Source: Paracoccus gahaiensis
GTDB taxonomy: Bacteria > Pseudomonadota > Alphaproteobacteria > Rhodobacterales > Rhodobacteraceae
Reading direction: 5' to 3'
DNA length: 64,000 nt
Assembly: GCF_005048225.1 (NCBI RefSeq)
Contig: NZ_SUNI01000001.1
Coordinates: forward strand, 558,001 to 622,000
Part shown: positions 28,090 through 37,073 of the stretch, one piece after another
How positions within the stretch are numbered: the stretch's first letter is position 1
Layout: each line of letters starts with the position of its first letter
Position numbers and translations under genes: made by a program
Notes under the pieces: generated by a model
Seen by the model: the letters and a program-made list of their open reading frames with translations, nothing else
The model's database searches: none
What the model was told of the DNA's origin: nothing

Positions 28090-29042
28090 ATGTGACACAT
28101 GGTCTGCAGATCCTGGTGGCCTTGGTGGTCATGTCTTTGCTGTGGTTCGGGCTGGACGGGCGGCAGGCCCTGCGCCTGCTGGCCGAGGCGGACCCGCGCT
28201 GGCTGGCCGCCGCGACGCTGGCGCTGACGGCGCAGACCGTGCTGTCGGCGCTGCGCTGGCGGATCACCGCGCGGCAGCTGGGCCAGACCATCCCGATGAC
28301 CCGCGCGGTGGGCGAGTACTATCTGGCGCAGGTGGTCAACCAGTCCCTGCCCGGCGGCGTCATGGGCGATGCGGGCCGCGCCGTCCGCGCCCGCCATGAG
28401 GCGGGGCTGAAGCGCGCCGGGGCCGCCGTCGCCATCGAGCGGATGGCCGGCCAGGTGACGCTGTTTCTGGTGCTGGCCCTGGGCGCGCTGGCCGTCACGC
28501 TGCATCCCGACGGGCTGGCCCTGCCCGCATGGGTCATGGGGCTGATCGGCCTGCTGCTGGTCGCCGCCTTGGGCATGGTGCTGGCCATCGCCGGCGCCGG
28601 GCGCCTGTCGCGCCGGGCCGATGCGGCCGCCCGAGACCTGCGCGCCGCCCTGCGGGCGACCCTGCTGACCCGCGACGCCCTGCCCCGCCAGATCGCGCTG
28701 AACCTGGCCATCACGGCCGCGAACCTGACCGCCTTCGCCTTCTGCGCCCGCGCGACCGGCACCGTCCTGTCGCCGACCGAAACCGCCGTTCTGGTGCCGC
28801 TGATCCTGCTGACCATGATCCTGCCCGTCACCGTCAGCGGATGGGGCTTGCGCGAGGGGGCAGCGGCGGGCCTTTTCCCCTTGGTCGGCGCCACGGCGCA
28901 GGCGGGCTTCGCGGCCAGCCTGGCCTTCGGGCTGGTGTTCCTCGCCAGCACCCTGCCGGGGCTGCTGGTCCTTCTGATCCAGCGGCGCCGGGATGCGGCG
29001 CCGATCGCCAATCCCTCCTCCATCGCACAGGCCGATCCGTGA
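28086..29042 (+). CDS. UPF0104 / lysylphosphatidylglycerol-synthase-TM family membrane protein
   Basis: A 318-residue polytopic protein with 7-8 membrane helices of the family that includes the flippase half of MprF and the AglD-type proteins. The typical segment YYLAQVVNQSLPGGVMGDAGRA (in two halves, about residues 78-99) and VSGWGLREGAAAGLFPL near residue 250 are family hallmarks. No aminoacyl-transferase domain is attached, so it is better read as a lipid-linked-sugar or lipid translocase/partner. Start ATG 28086 and stop both overlap neighbours by 4 bases. Confidence 0.85.
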   Translation: MNVTHGLQILVALVVMSLLWFGLDGRQALRLLAEADPRWLAAATLALTAQTVLSALRWRITARQLGQTIPMTRAVGEYYLAQVVNQSLPGGVMGDAGRAVRARHEAGLKRAGAAVAIERMAGQVTLFLVLALGALAVTLHPDGLALPAWVMGLIGLLLVAALGMVLAIAGAGRLSRRADAAARDLRAALRATLLTRDALPRQIALNLAITAANLTAFAFCARATGTVLSPTETAVLVPLILLTMILPVTVSGWGLREGAAAGLFPLVGATAQAGFAASLAFGLVFLASTLPGLLVLLIQRRRDAAPIANPSSIAQADP

Positions 29043-30094
29043 CCGATCCCCGACATCTGACCTTCGCCCTGCCGGGCGACATCACCACCCTGACCGGCGG
29101 GTACATCTATGACCGCCGCCTGGTCGAGGGGCTGCGCGCCCAAGGCCGCCAGGTCGAGGTGCTGGCGCTGCCCGACAGCTTCCCCACGCCCTCGCCCTCG
29201 CAGATGGCGCAGGCGCTGGCCGATCTGCAGGCCCTGCCGGCGGATCGCCCGGTGATCATCGACGGGCTGGCCTTCGGCGCGCTGGACCCGGCCGGGGTCG
29301 CCGCGATCAGGGCGCCCATCGTGGCGATGATCCACCACCCGCTGGCACAGGAGAGCGCCCTGCCCGCCGATCTGGCCGACCACCTGTGGCGGACCGAGCG
29401 CGCCAATCTGGCCCATGCCCGCCATGTGCTGGTCCCTAGCCCCCATACCCGCGCCATGCTGGTCGAGCGCTACGGCGTCGCCCCCGACCGCATCACCGTG
29501 GTCCGCCCCGGCACCGACCGCCCTGCACAGGCACGCGCCCCGGCGCCGGTCGCGCCTCCGCTGATCCTGTCGGTGGGGATCCTGCATCCGCGCAAGGGCC
29601 ATGACGTGCTGATCGCGGCACTGGCGCAGCTGGCCGATCTGGACTGGCAGGCGGTGATCGCGGGCAATCCCTGGGACATGCCCCATGTCGCCGCGCTGGA
29701 GGACCAGATCTGCGACAGCGGCCTTGGCGCGCGGCTGGACCTGGCGGGCCGGGTCGCGCCCGAGCGTCTGGCGCAGCTTTACTCTCAGGCTTCGATCTTC
29801 GCGCTGGCCACCCGCTACGAGGGCTATGGCATCGTCTTCGACGAGGCGCTGTCCCATGGGTTGCCCATCGTCAGCACCCGCACCGGCGCCGTGCCCGACA
29901 CGGTGCCGCAGGATGCGGGCCTGCTGGTCGCCCCCGACGATGCCCCCGCCCTGGCGCAGGCCCTGCGCCGCCTGCTGGAGTCCCCGCAGGACCGCGCCGC
30001 CTGCGCCGCCGCCGCCGCCCGCGCGGGCGCGGCGCTGCCCGGCTGGCCGGACACGGCACGGCTGGCTGGAGAGGTCCTGGACGCCTTGGCCTGA
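29039..30094 (+). CDS. glycosyltransferase family 4 protein
   Basis: A 351-residue GT-B glycosyltransferase. The N-terminal acceptor domain includes LTGGYIYDRRLVEGL; the donor domain has SVGILHPRKGHDVLI (near 180), and the catalytic EX7E-type element is in ATRYEGYGIVFDEALSHGLP (near residue 265), the mark of GT4. Cytoplasmic or peripheral. GTG 29039 overlaps the upstream stop as GTGA; the ORF is open upstream but in shadow of the flippase-like gene. Sugar and acceptor are unknown; as last gene in a lipid-head-group operon it probably glycosylates a lipid. Confidence 0.88.
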   Translation: MTDPRHLTFALPGDITTLTGGYIYDRRLVEGLRAQGRQVEVLALPDSFPTPSPSQMAQALADLQALPADRPVIIDGLAFGALDPAGVAAIRAPIVAMIHHPLAQESALPADLADHLWRTERANLAHARHVLVPSPHTRAMLVERYGVAPDRITVVRPGTDRPAQARAPAPVAPPLILSVGILHPRKGHDVLIAALAQLADLDWQAVIAGNPWDMPHVAALEDQICDSGLGARLDLAGRVAPERLAQLYSQASIFALATRYEGYGIVFDEALSHGLPIVSTRTGAVPDTVPQDAGLLVAPDDAPALAQALRRLLESPQDRAACAAAAARAGAALPGWPDTARLAGEVLDALA

Positions 30095-30223
30095 GGAAGG
30101 GCGCCCTCGGCGCCGGTTCGGTCGCCGCCCGAAGCACATGATCTTCGGCGCCCAGCCATGCCCTCCCTTGCCGGCGCTTTGCACGATGTGCATGACTGTC
30201 CCTGCACCCATGCGGAGGACGCC

Positions 30224-30637
30224 ATGAGATCCCTGTTCCACCTTGCCATCCATGTCACCGATCTGGAGGCGGCCCGCCGCTTCTATGGCGACGTGCTGGG
30301 CTGCACCGAGGGGCGGTCGACCGACAGCTGGGTCGATTTCGACTGCTTCGGCCACCAGCTGTCGCTGCATCTGGGCACGCCCTTTCCGGTCACGCGCACG
30401 GGCCGGGTCGGCGATCACATGGTGATGATGCCGCATCTGGGCGTGGTGCTGCCGCTGCCCGACTGGCTGGCCCTGTCCGAACGGCTGCAGGCGCAGGGCG
30501 TCAGCTTCGACATCCCCCCGCAGATCCGGTTCGAGGGCGAACCCGGCGAACAGCGGACCATGTTCTTCTTCGACCCCTCGGGAAACCCGATCGAGGTCAA
30601 GGGCTTCGCGGATTTCGACGGGCTCTTCGCGGCATGA
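30224..30637 (+). CDS. VOC family protein (glyoxalase/dioxygenase fold)
   Basis: A 137-residue vicinal-oxygen-chelate protein. The start at 30224 has a good GCGGAGGACGCC site. It begins FHLAIHVTDLEAARRFYGDVLG, typical of the VOC fold, with a candidate metal His in that segment, another in FGHQLSLHLG, and Glu in NPIEVKGF near the C-terminus. No partner defines the substrate. It overlaps the fumarylacetoacetate hydrolase gene as ATGA, so the two probably act in one catabolic pathway. Confidence 0.85.
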   Translation: MRSLFHLAIHVTDLEAARRFYGDVLGCTEGRSTDSWVDFDCFGHQLSLHLGTPFPVTRTGRVGDHMVMMPHLGVVLPLPDWLALSERLQAQGVSFDIPPQIRFEGEPGEQRTMFFFDPSGNPIEVKGFADFDGLFAA

Positions 30638-31317
30638 CCGGGTTCGTGCTGCCCCCCGCCCCTGTGCCCTCGGTGCCCGTCGAGGGCGCGACCGACCGCT
30701 TCGCCGTCCGGCGCATCTTCTGCGTGGGGCGCAATTATGCCGATCATGCCCGCGAGATGGGCCACGATCCCGACCGCGAGCCGCCCTTCTTCTTCACCAA
30801 GCCCGCCGATGCCCTGCTGACCGGGGATGCCGACCTGCCTTGGCCGCCGGCGACGCAGGATCTGCATTTCGAGGGCGAGCTGGTCGTGGCCTTGGGCGCG
30901 GGCGGGTCCGACATCGCGGCCGCTAAGGCGGGTGGGCTGATCTGGGGCTATGCCGCCGGCAACGACCTGACCCGCCGCGACCTGCAGGCCGAGGCCAAGC
31001 GCATGGGCCGCCCCTGGGACATGGCCAAGGGCTTCGACGGCTCGGCGGTCTGCGGGCCGCTGCAGCCCGGCGCGCCAGCCGATGACGCGCGGCTGGTGGC
31101 CGAGGTGAACGGCCAGGTCCGCCAGGACGGGCGGCTGTCGCAGATGATCTGGCCGGTGGCCGAGATCATCGCGCATCTGTCGCGGCTGGTGCGGCTGGAA
31201 CCGGGCGACCTGATCTTCACCGGCACGCCCGCCGGCGTGGGCGCGTTGCAGCCGGGCGACGAGGTGGTGGTGCGGATCGAGGGGCTGGCCCCGGGCCGCA
31301 CCCGCCTTCTGGGCTGA
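30634..31317 (+). CDS. fumarylacetoacetate hydrolase family protein
   Basis: A 227-residue FAH-fold enzyme. IFCVGRNYADHAREMG (residues about 29-44), FTKPADALL, the metal Glu pair in DLHFEGELVVALG, and IFTGTPAGVG (near 192) are standard for the FahA/YcgM subgroup of acylpyruvases and oxaloacetate or 2-keto-acid hydrolases. Cytoplasmic, Mg-dependent by family. Coupled to the VOC gene by a four-base overlap. Its stop lies in the arm of a hairpin shared with the convergent thyX. Confidence 0.9.
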   Translation: MTGFVLPPAPVPSVPVEGATDRFAVRRIFCVGRNYADHAREMGHDPDREPPFFFTKPADALLTGDADLPWPPATQDLHFEGELVVALGAGGSDIAAAKAGGLIWGYAAGNDLTRRDLQAEAKRMGRPWDMAKGFDGSAVCGPLQPGAPADDARLVAEVNGQVRQDGRLSQMIWPVAEIIAHLSRLVRLEPGDLIFTGTPAGVGALQPGDEVVVRIEGLAPGRTRLLG

Positions 31318-31336
31318 GGGCGGGGCTCAGCCCCAG
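31309..31336. terminator. convergent terminator hairpin between the FAH gene and thyX
   Basis: CTGGGCTGAG (31309-31318) pairs with CTCAGCCCCAG (31326-31336), one bulged C, loop of seven bases. Both stop codons, the plus-strand TGA and the minus-strand TGA, lie in its arms. No T tract; symmetrical, so it can work from both sides. Confidence 0.55.
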
Positions 31337-32232
31337 TCGGCCTGGAACTCGCGCCATTCGCGCGCGCCCATGCCCGAGGTCTCCTGCGTGACCGCCTCGC
31401 CGGCAAGGCGGCGCTTCAGCGCCGCCGCCCCCTGGGCCGACAGGCTGACCGCATCCATCCGGTAGTCGCGGAAGGCGTTGAAGGCGGCGGGCACCCAATC
31501 GCGGGTGATGTCGCACATCAGGTCGGCATAGGCGCGGATCTCGTATTGCGCATGGGCATCGGCGCGCAGGCGCAGGAAATGCAGCAGGTTGTGCAGGTCC
31601 ACCTTCCAGTACCACTGGGTATAGATATTGGCGGGCAGGTTCATGCGCGCCAATTCCCGCGCCAGCCCCTGCTGGCCGTCCTGGCTCAGCATCGCCTCGT
31701 AATGGTCATAGCTGCGCATCGCATCCTCGCGCAGCAGGTCCAGCACGCGCTGCGCCTCGTCGCCCGCCAGCACCTCGCCCCGGCCCTGGTTGTTCTGCGC
31801 CGATTGCGCGGCCAGCTGCTCGGGGGCGGGAATGTAGAACTCGCGGTCGAGGATCGAATAGCGCGCGGAATATTCGTTCACATTGGCGGTGCGGTGGCGG
31901 ATCCACTGGCGGGCCACGAAGACCGGCAGCTTGACGTGGAACTTGACCTCGCACATCTCGAAGGGCGTCGAGTGCCAGTGCCGCATCAGATAGCGGATCA
32001 GCCCCTCGTCGTTCTGCACCGACTTGGTGCCGGTGCCATAGCTGACCCGCGCCGCCTGGCAGATCGCCGCATCGTCGCCCATGTAGTCGACGACCCGGAC
32101 CAGCCCGTGATCCAGGACCGGATGGGCGACATAAAGGTGCTTCTCCATCCCCTCGGACACGGCGCGCAGGGTCTGGCGCGGCTGGCTGCGCTGCTGGTCG
32201 ATCTCGGCCTGCTGGTCGGGGGTCAGGGGCAT
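31327..32232 (-). CDS. thyX: flavin-dependent thymidylate synthase ThyX
   Basis: A 301-residue FAD-dependent enzyme that methylates dUMP to dTMP using methylene-THF and NADPH. The signature RHR-x7-S is intact in RHRTANVNEYS, followed by ARYSILD. Other marks are RHWHSTPFEMCEVKFHVKLP and LHNLLHFLRLR near residue 205. The first 40 residues are longer than in Thermotoga but common in Rhodobacteraceae. Single gene, convergent with the FAH gene. Presence of ThyX is common in alphaproteobacteria that lack ThyA. Confidence 0.95.
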   Translation of the reverse strand: MPLTPDQQAEIDQQRSQPRQTLRAVSEGMEKHLYVAHPVLDHGLVRVVDYMGDDAAICQAARVSYGTGTKSVQNDEGLIRYLMRHWHSTPFEMCEVKFHVKLPVFVARQWIRHRTANVNEYSARYSILDREFYIPAPEQLAAQSAQNNQGRGEVLAGDEAQRVLDLLREDAMRSYDHYEAMLSQDGQQGLARELARMNLPANIYTQWYWKVDLHNLLHFLRLRADAHAQYEIRAYADLMCDITRDWVPAAFNAFRDYRMDAVSLSAQGAAALKRRLAGEAVTQETSGMGAREWREFQADWG

Positions 32233-32409
32233 GGCGGAGTCCTCATGGGCGAATGTCAGGCCTCCCTTGCCACGAATGCGGCGACAGGTTCAACGACGAA
32301 GGCGCGTGTCCGCTGCGGCATCGGGGTGAGGAACCGACCGACCGGCAATTTGTTGCAGGGGCTGCACCGCCGTGGCACCGTCCCCGGCGAGACGTCAAAG
32401 GAGACCCCC

Positions 32410-32838
32410 ATGAACATCCGCTATCTGCACACGATGGTCCGCGTGAAGGACCTGGACAAGACGATGGACTTCTTCCGCCTGCTGGGGCTGGAGGAAACCC
32501 GCCGCATCGACAATGACAAGGGCCGCTTCAGCCTGATCTTCCTGGCGCCTCCGGGACAGCCGGAATGCCCGGTCGAACTGACCCACAACTGGGACGGCGA
32601 CGAGGGCCTGCCCTCGGACAGCCGGCATTTCGGCCATCTGGCCTACAGCGTCGGCAATATCTACGAGATGTGCCAGCGGCTGCAGGATGCGGGTGTGACG
32701 ATCAACCGCCCCCCCCGCGACGGCCACATGGCCTTCGTGCGCAGCCCCGACAACATCTCGATCGAACTGCTGCAGGAGGGCGACGCGCTGGCGCCGCAGG
32801 AGCCCTGGGCCAGCATGGAGAACACCGGAAGCTGGTAA
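32410..32838 (+). CDS. gloA: lactoylglutathione lyase (glyoxalase I)
   Basis: A 142-residue VOC metalloenzyme converting the methylglyoxal-glutathione hemithioacetal to S-lactoylglutathione. All four metal ligands are visible: His in RYLHTMVRVKDLDKTMDFF, Glu in CPVELTHNWD, His in FGHLAYSV, and Glu in ISIELLQEG. The start at ATG 32410 is preceded by AAAGGAGAC. The frame is open far upstream but overlaps thyX there and is a shadow. Confidence 0.93.
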   Translation: MNIRYLHTMVRVKDLDKTMDFFRLLGLEETRRIDNDKGRFSLIFLAPPGQPECPVELTHNWDGDEGLPSDSRHFGHLAYSVGNIYEMCQRLQDAGVTINRPPRDGHMAFVRSPDNISIELLQEGDALAPQEPWASMENTGSW

Positions 32839-32910
32839 GGCTGGCAGCTGGTAAGACCCGTTGCGGCCGTCGCGGAGCCCCGCGATGGCCGCAGACACGG
32901 AAACGGGGCG

Positions 32911-33432
32911 TCAGTAGATGTAGCGGATCTGGTCGCCCCAGAAGCGCTCGATCCGGCGGCATTGCAGGTTGACCTGCGGCAGCGGCGGATCCTCCAGCAC
33001 GCCGGACATGGCCAGCCCTTCGGCATGGCGGATGAACAGCTGGCGGACCATCTCGCGCATGGCCTGCCCCTCGGGGGTCAGCCGCACCTTGACCGAACGG
33101 CGGTCCAGATCGCAGCGTTCGTGGTGGACATAGCCCATCGCCACCAGCTTCTTCAGATTGTAGCTGACATTCGAGCCCTGATACATCCCGCGCGAGCGCA
33201 ATTCCCCGGCCGAGACCTCGGCCTCGCCCAGGTTGTAGAGGATCATCGCCTGGACCGGTGTCAGGTCGCCCTGACGCAGCCGTTCGAATTCGTCCTTGAC
33301 CAGATCCAGCATCAGCCGGTGCATCCGTTCCAGCAGTTGCAGGGATTCCAGATAGGCCTGGGTCATGTCCGGCAGGGGGTCGGACGCGGCGGGGGCGGTC
33401 GGGCGCGGATCGCGGGGTGCAGGGGCAAGCAT
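32911..33432 (-). CDS. MarR-family winged-helix transcriptional regulator
   Basis: A 173-residue MarR-type regulator. The dimerisation helix is about residues 25-55, and the winged helix-turn-helix covers about 58-125, with the recognition helix in GMYQGSNVSYNLKKLVAMGY and the wing in VHHERCDLDRRSVKVRLTPEG. The N-terminal 20 residues are Pro/Ala-rich and may be an over-long start; ATGs further in exist. Overall it reads like the LdtR/PetP-like group of alphaproteobacterial MarR proteins, an assignment from memory. No obvious target gene; it is separated from gloA by 72 bases in convergent orientation. Confidence 0.82.
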   Translation of the reverse strand: MLAPAPRDPRPTAPAASDPLPDMTQAYLESLQLLERMHRLMLDLVKDEFERLRQGDLTPVQAMILYNLGEAEVSAGELRSRGMYQGSNVSYNLKKLVAMGYVHHERCDLDRRSVKVRLTPEGQAMREMVRQLFIRHAEGLAMSGVLEDPPLPQVNLQCRRIERFWGDQIRYIY

Positions 33433-33545
33433 GGGGCGGGTCGTCCTGTCCTGTTCGTCTGATGCGACCTTTGCAGGGGAAAGGACAAGACCCGGTTAAT
33501 TTTGCATCGAAAACAGCGCGTTTCACCGCCCTGTTCGCTTGGATT

Positions 33546-33854
33546 TTAGGGATTTCCCGACAGGCGCCCGACCGCATGGGTGGCGATGCGGTCCAGCATC
33601 GGGGCCAGGATGTCCGGCGCGCCGCGATCGGGACCGTCCGCCTGCCCCATCTGCGCGGTTACCCACAGGTACAGGTCCTGATCGTTCTCGCCCAGCATCC
33701 GCTCGTAGAGGTCCAGATCCTCGGCGGTCAGCCCGGTCAGGCAGTCGTCGGCGAAATGGCCCAGGATCAGATCCATCTCCTTCATGCCGCGCCGCCAGCT
33801 GCGCATGTGCAGGCGCTTCAGGCGGTGTTCGGGGGTTTCCATCGTCTCAGCCAT
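33546..33854 (-). CDS. sdhE: succinate dehydrogenase assembly factor SdhE
   Basis: A 102-residue SdhE/YgfY (DUF339) protein that promotes FAD attachment to the SdhA subunit. The characteristic RGxxE motif is present in RSWRRGMKEMDLILGHFAD (near residues 17-35). The start at ATG 33854 lies inside the end of the XRE regulator gene (8-base overlap); the long upstream frame is shadow. The length is a little above the usual 80-90, with a C-terminal extension. Confidence 0.88.
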   Translation of the reverse strand: MAETMETPEHRLKRLHMRSWRRGMKEMDLILGHFADDCLTGLTAEDLDLYERMLGENDQDLYLWVTAQMGQADGPDRGAPDILAPMLDRIATHAVGRLSGNP

Positions 33855-34191
33855 GGGACAAAGCCTCTTCCAGACGTTCCACGCGGGCGCTGGCCTCGGC
33901 CAGAAGTCGGCGCAGATCGGCCAGTTCGGCCCGCAGATCGGCACCCGCACGGTCGTCTTTGGGTCCCGCGCCCTGCCCCGTCAACAGCCAGACGGGCGAG
34001 ACCCCGGTGACTGTGGCGATCCGTCCCATCAGCGAGGCGGTCGGTTCGGCCTGATCGACCTCCCACCCTTCCAGCGTCTCGGGGCGCAGGCCCAGGGCCT
34101 CGGCCATCGCGGCGACATCGAGGCCCGCCCCCTCGCGCGCGGCGGTCAGCCGGTCGCCCAGGGTCGCCATCGGCTCGGCATAGCTGTCCAT
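33847..34191 (-). CDS. XRE-type helix-turn-helix regulator with C-terminal coiled coil
   Basis: A 114-residue protein. Residues about 10-70 form a Cro/CI-type helix-turn-helix (TLGDRLTAAREGAGLDVAAM, then ALGLRPETLEGWEVDQAEPT); the last 30 residues (RAELADLRRLLAEASARVERL) form a coiled coil for dimerisation. The frame is open to 34218, but the candidate promoter at 34227-34255 would start transcription near 34220, making the ATG at 34191, preceded by GGATGGAGCGG, the better start. It overlaps sdhE and diverges from the aminotransferase gene. Target genes unknown. Confidence 0.8.
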   Translation of the reverse strand: MDSYAEPMATLGDRLTAAREGAGLDVAAMAEALGLRPETLEGWEVDQAEPTASLMGRIATVTGVSPVWLLTGQGAGPKDDRAGADLRAELADLRRLLAEASARVERLEEALSHG

Positions 34192-34207
34192 CCGCTCCAT
34201 CCCCTGC

Positions 34208-35480
<1,273 letters not shown>

Positions 35481-35532
35481 CCCGCCCCAGCCCGCGTTGA
35501 AGCGCGACGAGCAGACAAAGAAGGAGCTGACA

Positions 35533-35913
35533 ATGCTGCCCCACAACGCTGTGGTGGTCGTCGCGGACGGCCATTCCGCCACCATCTTCCGCAACATCGC
35601 CAAGCACGGGCTGGAACTGACCGAAACCGAGAAGGTCACCCCTGACAGCCTGACCTCGGGCCCCACGGCCCAGCTGGACGAGATCTCGCCCCGCGACGAG
35701 GAGGAGGCGAGCTTTGCCCTGCAGCTGACGCGTCACCTGAACGCGATGGTCCTCAAGAACCGGTTGGAGGATATCGCCATCATCGCCGATCCCTCGACCC
35801 TGGGGGTGATGCGCAAGCATTATCACAAGGAATTGCAGCTGCGGCTGCGCAAGGAGATCGCCAAGACGCTGACGAATTCCGACATTCAGGCGATCCAGAA
35901 CAGCCTGCTCTGA
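35533..35913 (+). CDS. host attachment family protein (RHA/AtsE-like)
   Basis: A 126-residue cytoplasmic protein of the family once named host attachment protein (bacterial RHA). The N-terminal VVVVADGHSATIFRN and the segment IIADPSTLGVMRKHYHKELQ (about residues 85-104) are typical; the fold resembles the eRF1/Pelota domain-1-like group. Function is not established, despite the name; an involvement in hibernation or ribosome-linked stress has been suggested for the fold but is not shown here. The start follows AAGGAGCTGACA. It ends before a strong hairpin. Confidence 0.82.
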   Translation: MLPHNAVVVVADGHSATIFRNIAKHGLELTETEKVTPDSLTSGPTAQLDEISPRDEEEASFALQLTRHLNAMVLKNRLEDIAIIADPSTLGVMRKHYHKELQLRLRKEIAKTLTNSDIQAIQNSLL

Positions 35914-35925
35914 TCCTGTCTCGAA

Positions 35926-35952
35926 GGACGCCCCGCAGTTGGCGGGGCGTCC
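35926..35952. terminator. strong hairpin terminator
   Basis: GGACGCCCCGC (35926-35936) pairs perfectly with GCGGGGCGTCC (35942-35952) over 11 bp with loop AGTTG. It lies 12 bases after the host-attachment-like gene and, from the other side, 8 bases after the 25-codon membrane peptide gene, so it can serve both converging units. Confidence 0.7.
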
Positions 35953-35960
35953 CTTGCGCA

Positions 35961-36038
35961 TCAGAAGAGGCCAAGGACGTAGAGGATCACGATCACCACG
36001 ACCGGAACCCCCAGAAACCAAGCGACGATGCCTTTCAT
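35961..36038 (-). CDS. 25-residue single-pass membrane peptide
   Basis: A 25-codon open frame starting at ATG 36038 with an excellent site (AGGGAGAGGGTC, 3 bases before the ATG) and ending TTC TGA at 35961. The peptide begins MKGIVAWFLGVPVVV and is almost wholly hydrophobic, one transmembrane span with a short positively charged N-terminus. It is followed by the shared strong terminator hairpin. I believe similar 25-30-residue peptides occur widely in Proteobacteria, but function is unknown. Confidence 0.65.
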   Translation of the reverse strand: MKGIVAWFLGVPVVVIVILYVLGLF

Positions 36039-36094
36039 GACCCTCTCCCTGATGTGATCGGGCGGCAACCCGCTGAATTGCCGTCAGGTTCCGG

Positions 36095-36877
36095 TCAAAG
36101 CGCGGTCCAGCCGCCATCGACGCTGATCGTCGTGCCGGTGATCTGCGCCGCCGCGTCGCTGCACAGGAACACCGCCGTGTCGCCCAGTTGATCGGTGGTG
36201 GCAAAATCCTTGGAGGGCTGGCGTTCCAGAAGCACCTTCTCGATCACCTCCTCGCGCCCCATGTCGTATTTCGCCATCGTGTCGGGGATCTGGCTTTCCA
36301 CCAGCGGGGTCAGCACATAGCCCGGGCAGATCGCATTGGCGGTGATCGGCTCGCGCGCGGTCTCCAGCCCCGTCACCTTGGTCAGGCCAACGATGCCGTG
36401 CTTGGCCGCGACATAGGCGGACTTGTAGGGGCTGGCCGTCAGCCCGTGGGCCGAGGCGATGTTGATCACCCGCCCCCAGCCCGCCGCCCGCATCATCGGC
36501 AGCGCCACCGCCGTGGTGTGGAAGGCCGAGGACAGGTTGATGGCGATGATCGCATCCCATTTCGCCGCCGGGAAATCAGGGATCGCCGCGACATGCTGGA
36601 TGCCCGCATTGTTGACCAGGATATCGCAGGCGCCGGCCTTTTCGATCAGCGCGCGGCACTGGTCGCCCTTGGACATGTCGGCCTGGATATAGCGGACGGC
36701 GACGCCGTGCTCGGCGGCCATCTTCCCGGCCAGCGCGTGATCCTCGTCCGTGTCGGTGAAGCTGTTCAGGACCACGTCGGCCCCCGCCCGGGCCAGACGC
36801 TCGGCCACGCCCAGACCGATCCCGGAATTGGATCCGGTCACCACGGCGGTCTTGCCCTTCAGGAATTTCTCGAACAT
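36095..36877 (-). CDS. bdhA: 3-hydroxybutyrate dehydrogenase (SDR family)
   Basis: A 260-residue short-chain dehydrogenase that oxidises D-3-hydroxybutyrate to acetoacetate, the exit step of PHB use. Cofactor motif TGSNSGIGLGVAERLA (residues about 14-29), NNAGIQHVAAIPDFP with the family-specific GIQHV, catalytic Ser in NIASAHGLTASPYKSAY, and YVAAKHG giving Tyr-x3-Lys. The Gln and His substrate ligands of D-HBDH are kept (GIQHVA). The start at 36877 follows GGAGCAGCC; the open frame upstream is not coding. A candidate small RNA lies 66 bases upstream on the same strand. Confidence 0.93.
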   Translation of the reverse strand: MFEKFLKGKTAVVTGSNSGIGLGVAERLARAGADVVLNSFTDTDEDHALAGKMAAEHGVAVRYIQADMSKGDQCRALIEKAGACDILVNNAGIQHVAAIPDFPAAKWDAIIAINLSSAFHTTAVALPMMRAAGWGRVINIASAHGLTASPYKSAYVAAKHGIVGLTKVTGLETAREPITANAICPGYVLTPLVESQIPDTMAKYDMGREEVIEKVLLERQPSKDFATTDQLGDTAVFLCSDAAAQITGTTISVDGGWTAL

Positions 36878-36942
36878 CGGCTGCTCCTTGACTTGCGGAT
36901 GAGCCGGACCCCGCAGGATCGGCCTTGCGGGGGCAGCATCCG

Positions 36943-36972
36943 AAAAAAAAGGCGCCCGCACAAGGCGGGCGC
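36943..36972 (-). terminator. intrinsic terminator of the small RNA candidate
   Basis: On the minus strand GCGCCCGC and GCGGGCGC form a perfect 8-bp stem with loop CTTGT (36965-36972 with 36952-36959), followed by C and eight Ts (36950-36943). This is the best-formed rho-independent terminator in the window and is strand-specific. Confidence 0.8.
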
Positions 36973-37018
36973 AAGTCATGAGGCAGGTTTCATACAGGCA
37001 AGAAACCTATCGAGCAGT
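36943..37018 (-). ncRNA. candidate small RNA (or terminated leader) upstream of bdhA
   Basis: An isolated transcription unit on the minus strand. A near-consensus promoter at 37025-37053 would start at about 37018, and an intrinsic terminator with eight Us ends at 36943, giving about 76 nt. The RNA folds into two stem-loops: AGGTTTC with GAAACCT (36985-37008, loop of ten) and the 8-bp terminator stem. The only reading frame is MKPAS (36993-36976), without a ribosome site. No annotated gene is served by this terminator. It may be a trans-acting small RNA or an attenuated leader for bdhA, whose start lies 66 bases on. Ends are estimates. Confidence 0.5.
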
Positions 37019-37024
37019 GTCCTG

Positions 37025-37053
37025 TTTATACGCGAGGAAACGCGCGAGTCCAA
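37025..37053 (-). promoter_or_regulatory. strong sigma-70-type promoter of the small RNA candidate
   Basis: TTGGAC (37053-37048) and TATAAA (37030-37025) separated by exactly 17 bases, the closest match to consensus among the sites I found. It points toward bdhA and diverges from the promoter at 37074-37103. Confidence 0.6.
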
Positions 37054-37073
37054 CAGCGATCTTCCAGCATCGG

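Noticed and set aside
36976-36993. Five-codon leader peptide MKPAS inside the small RNA candidate
   Set aside because: No ribosome site and no run of regulatory codons, so classical attenuation by this peptide is unlikely.
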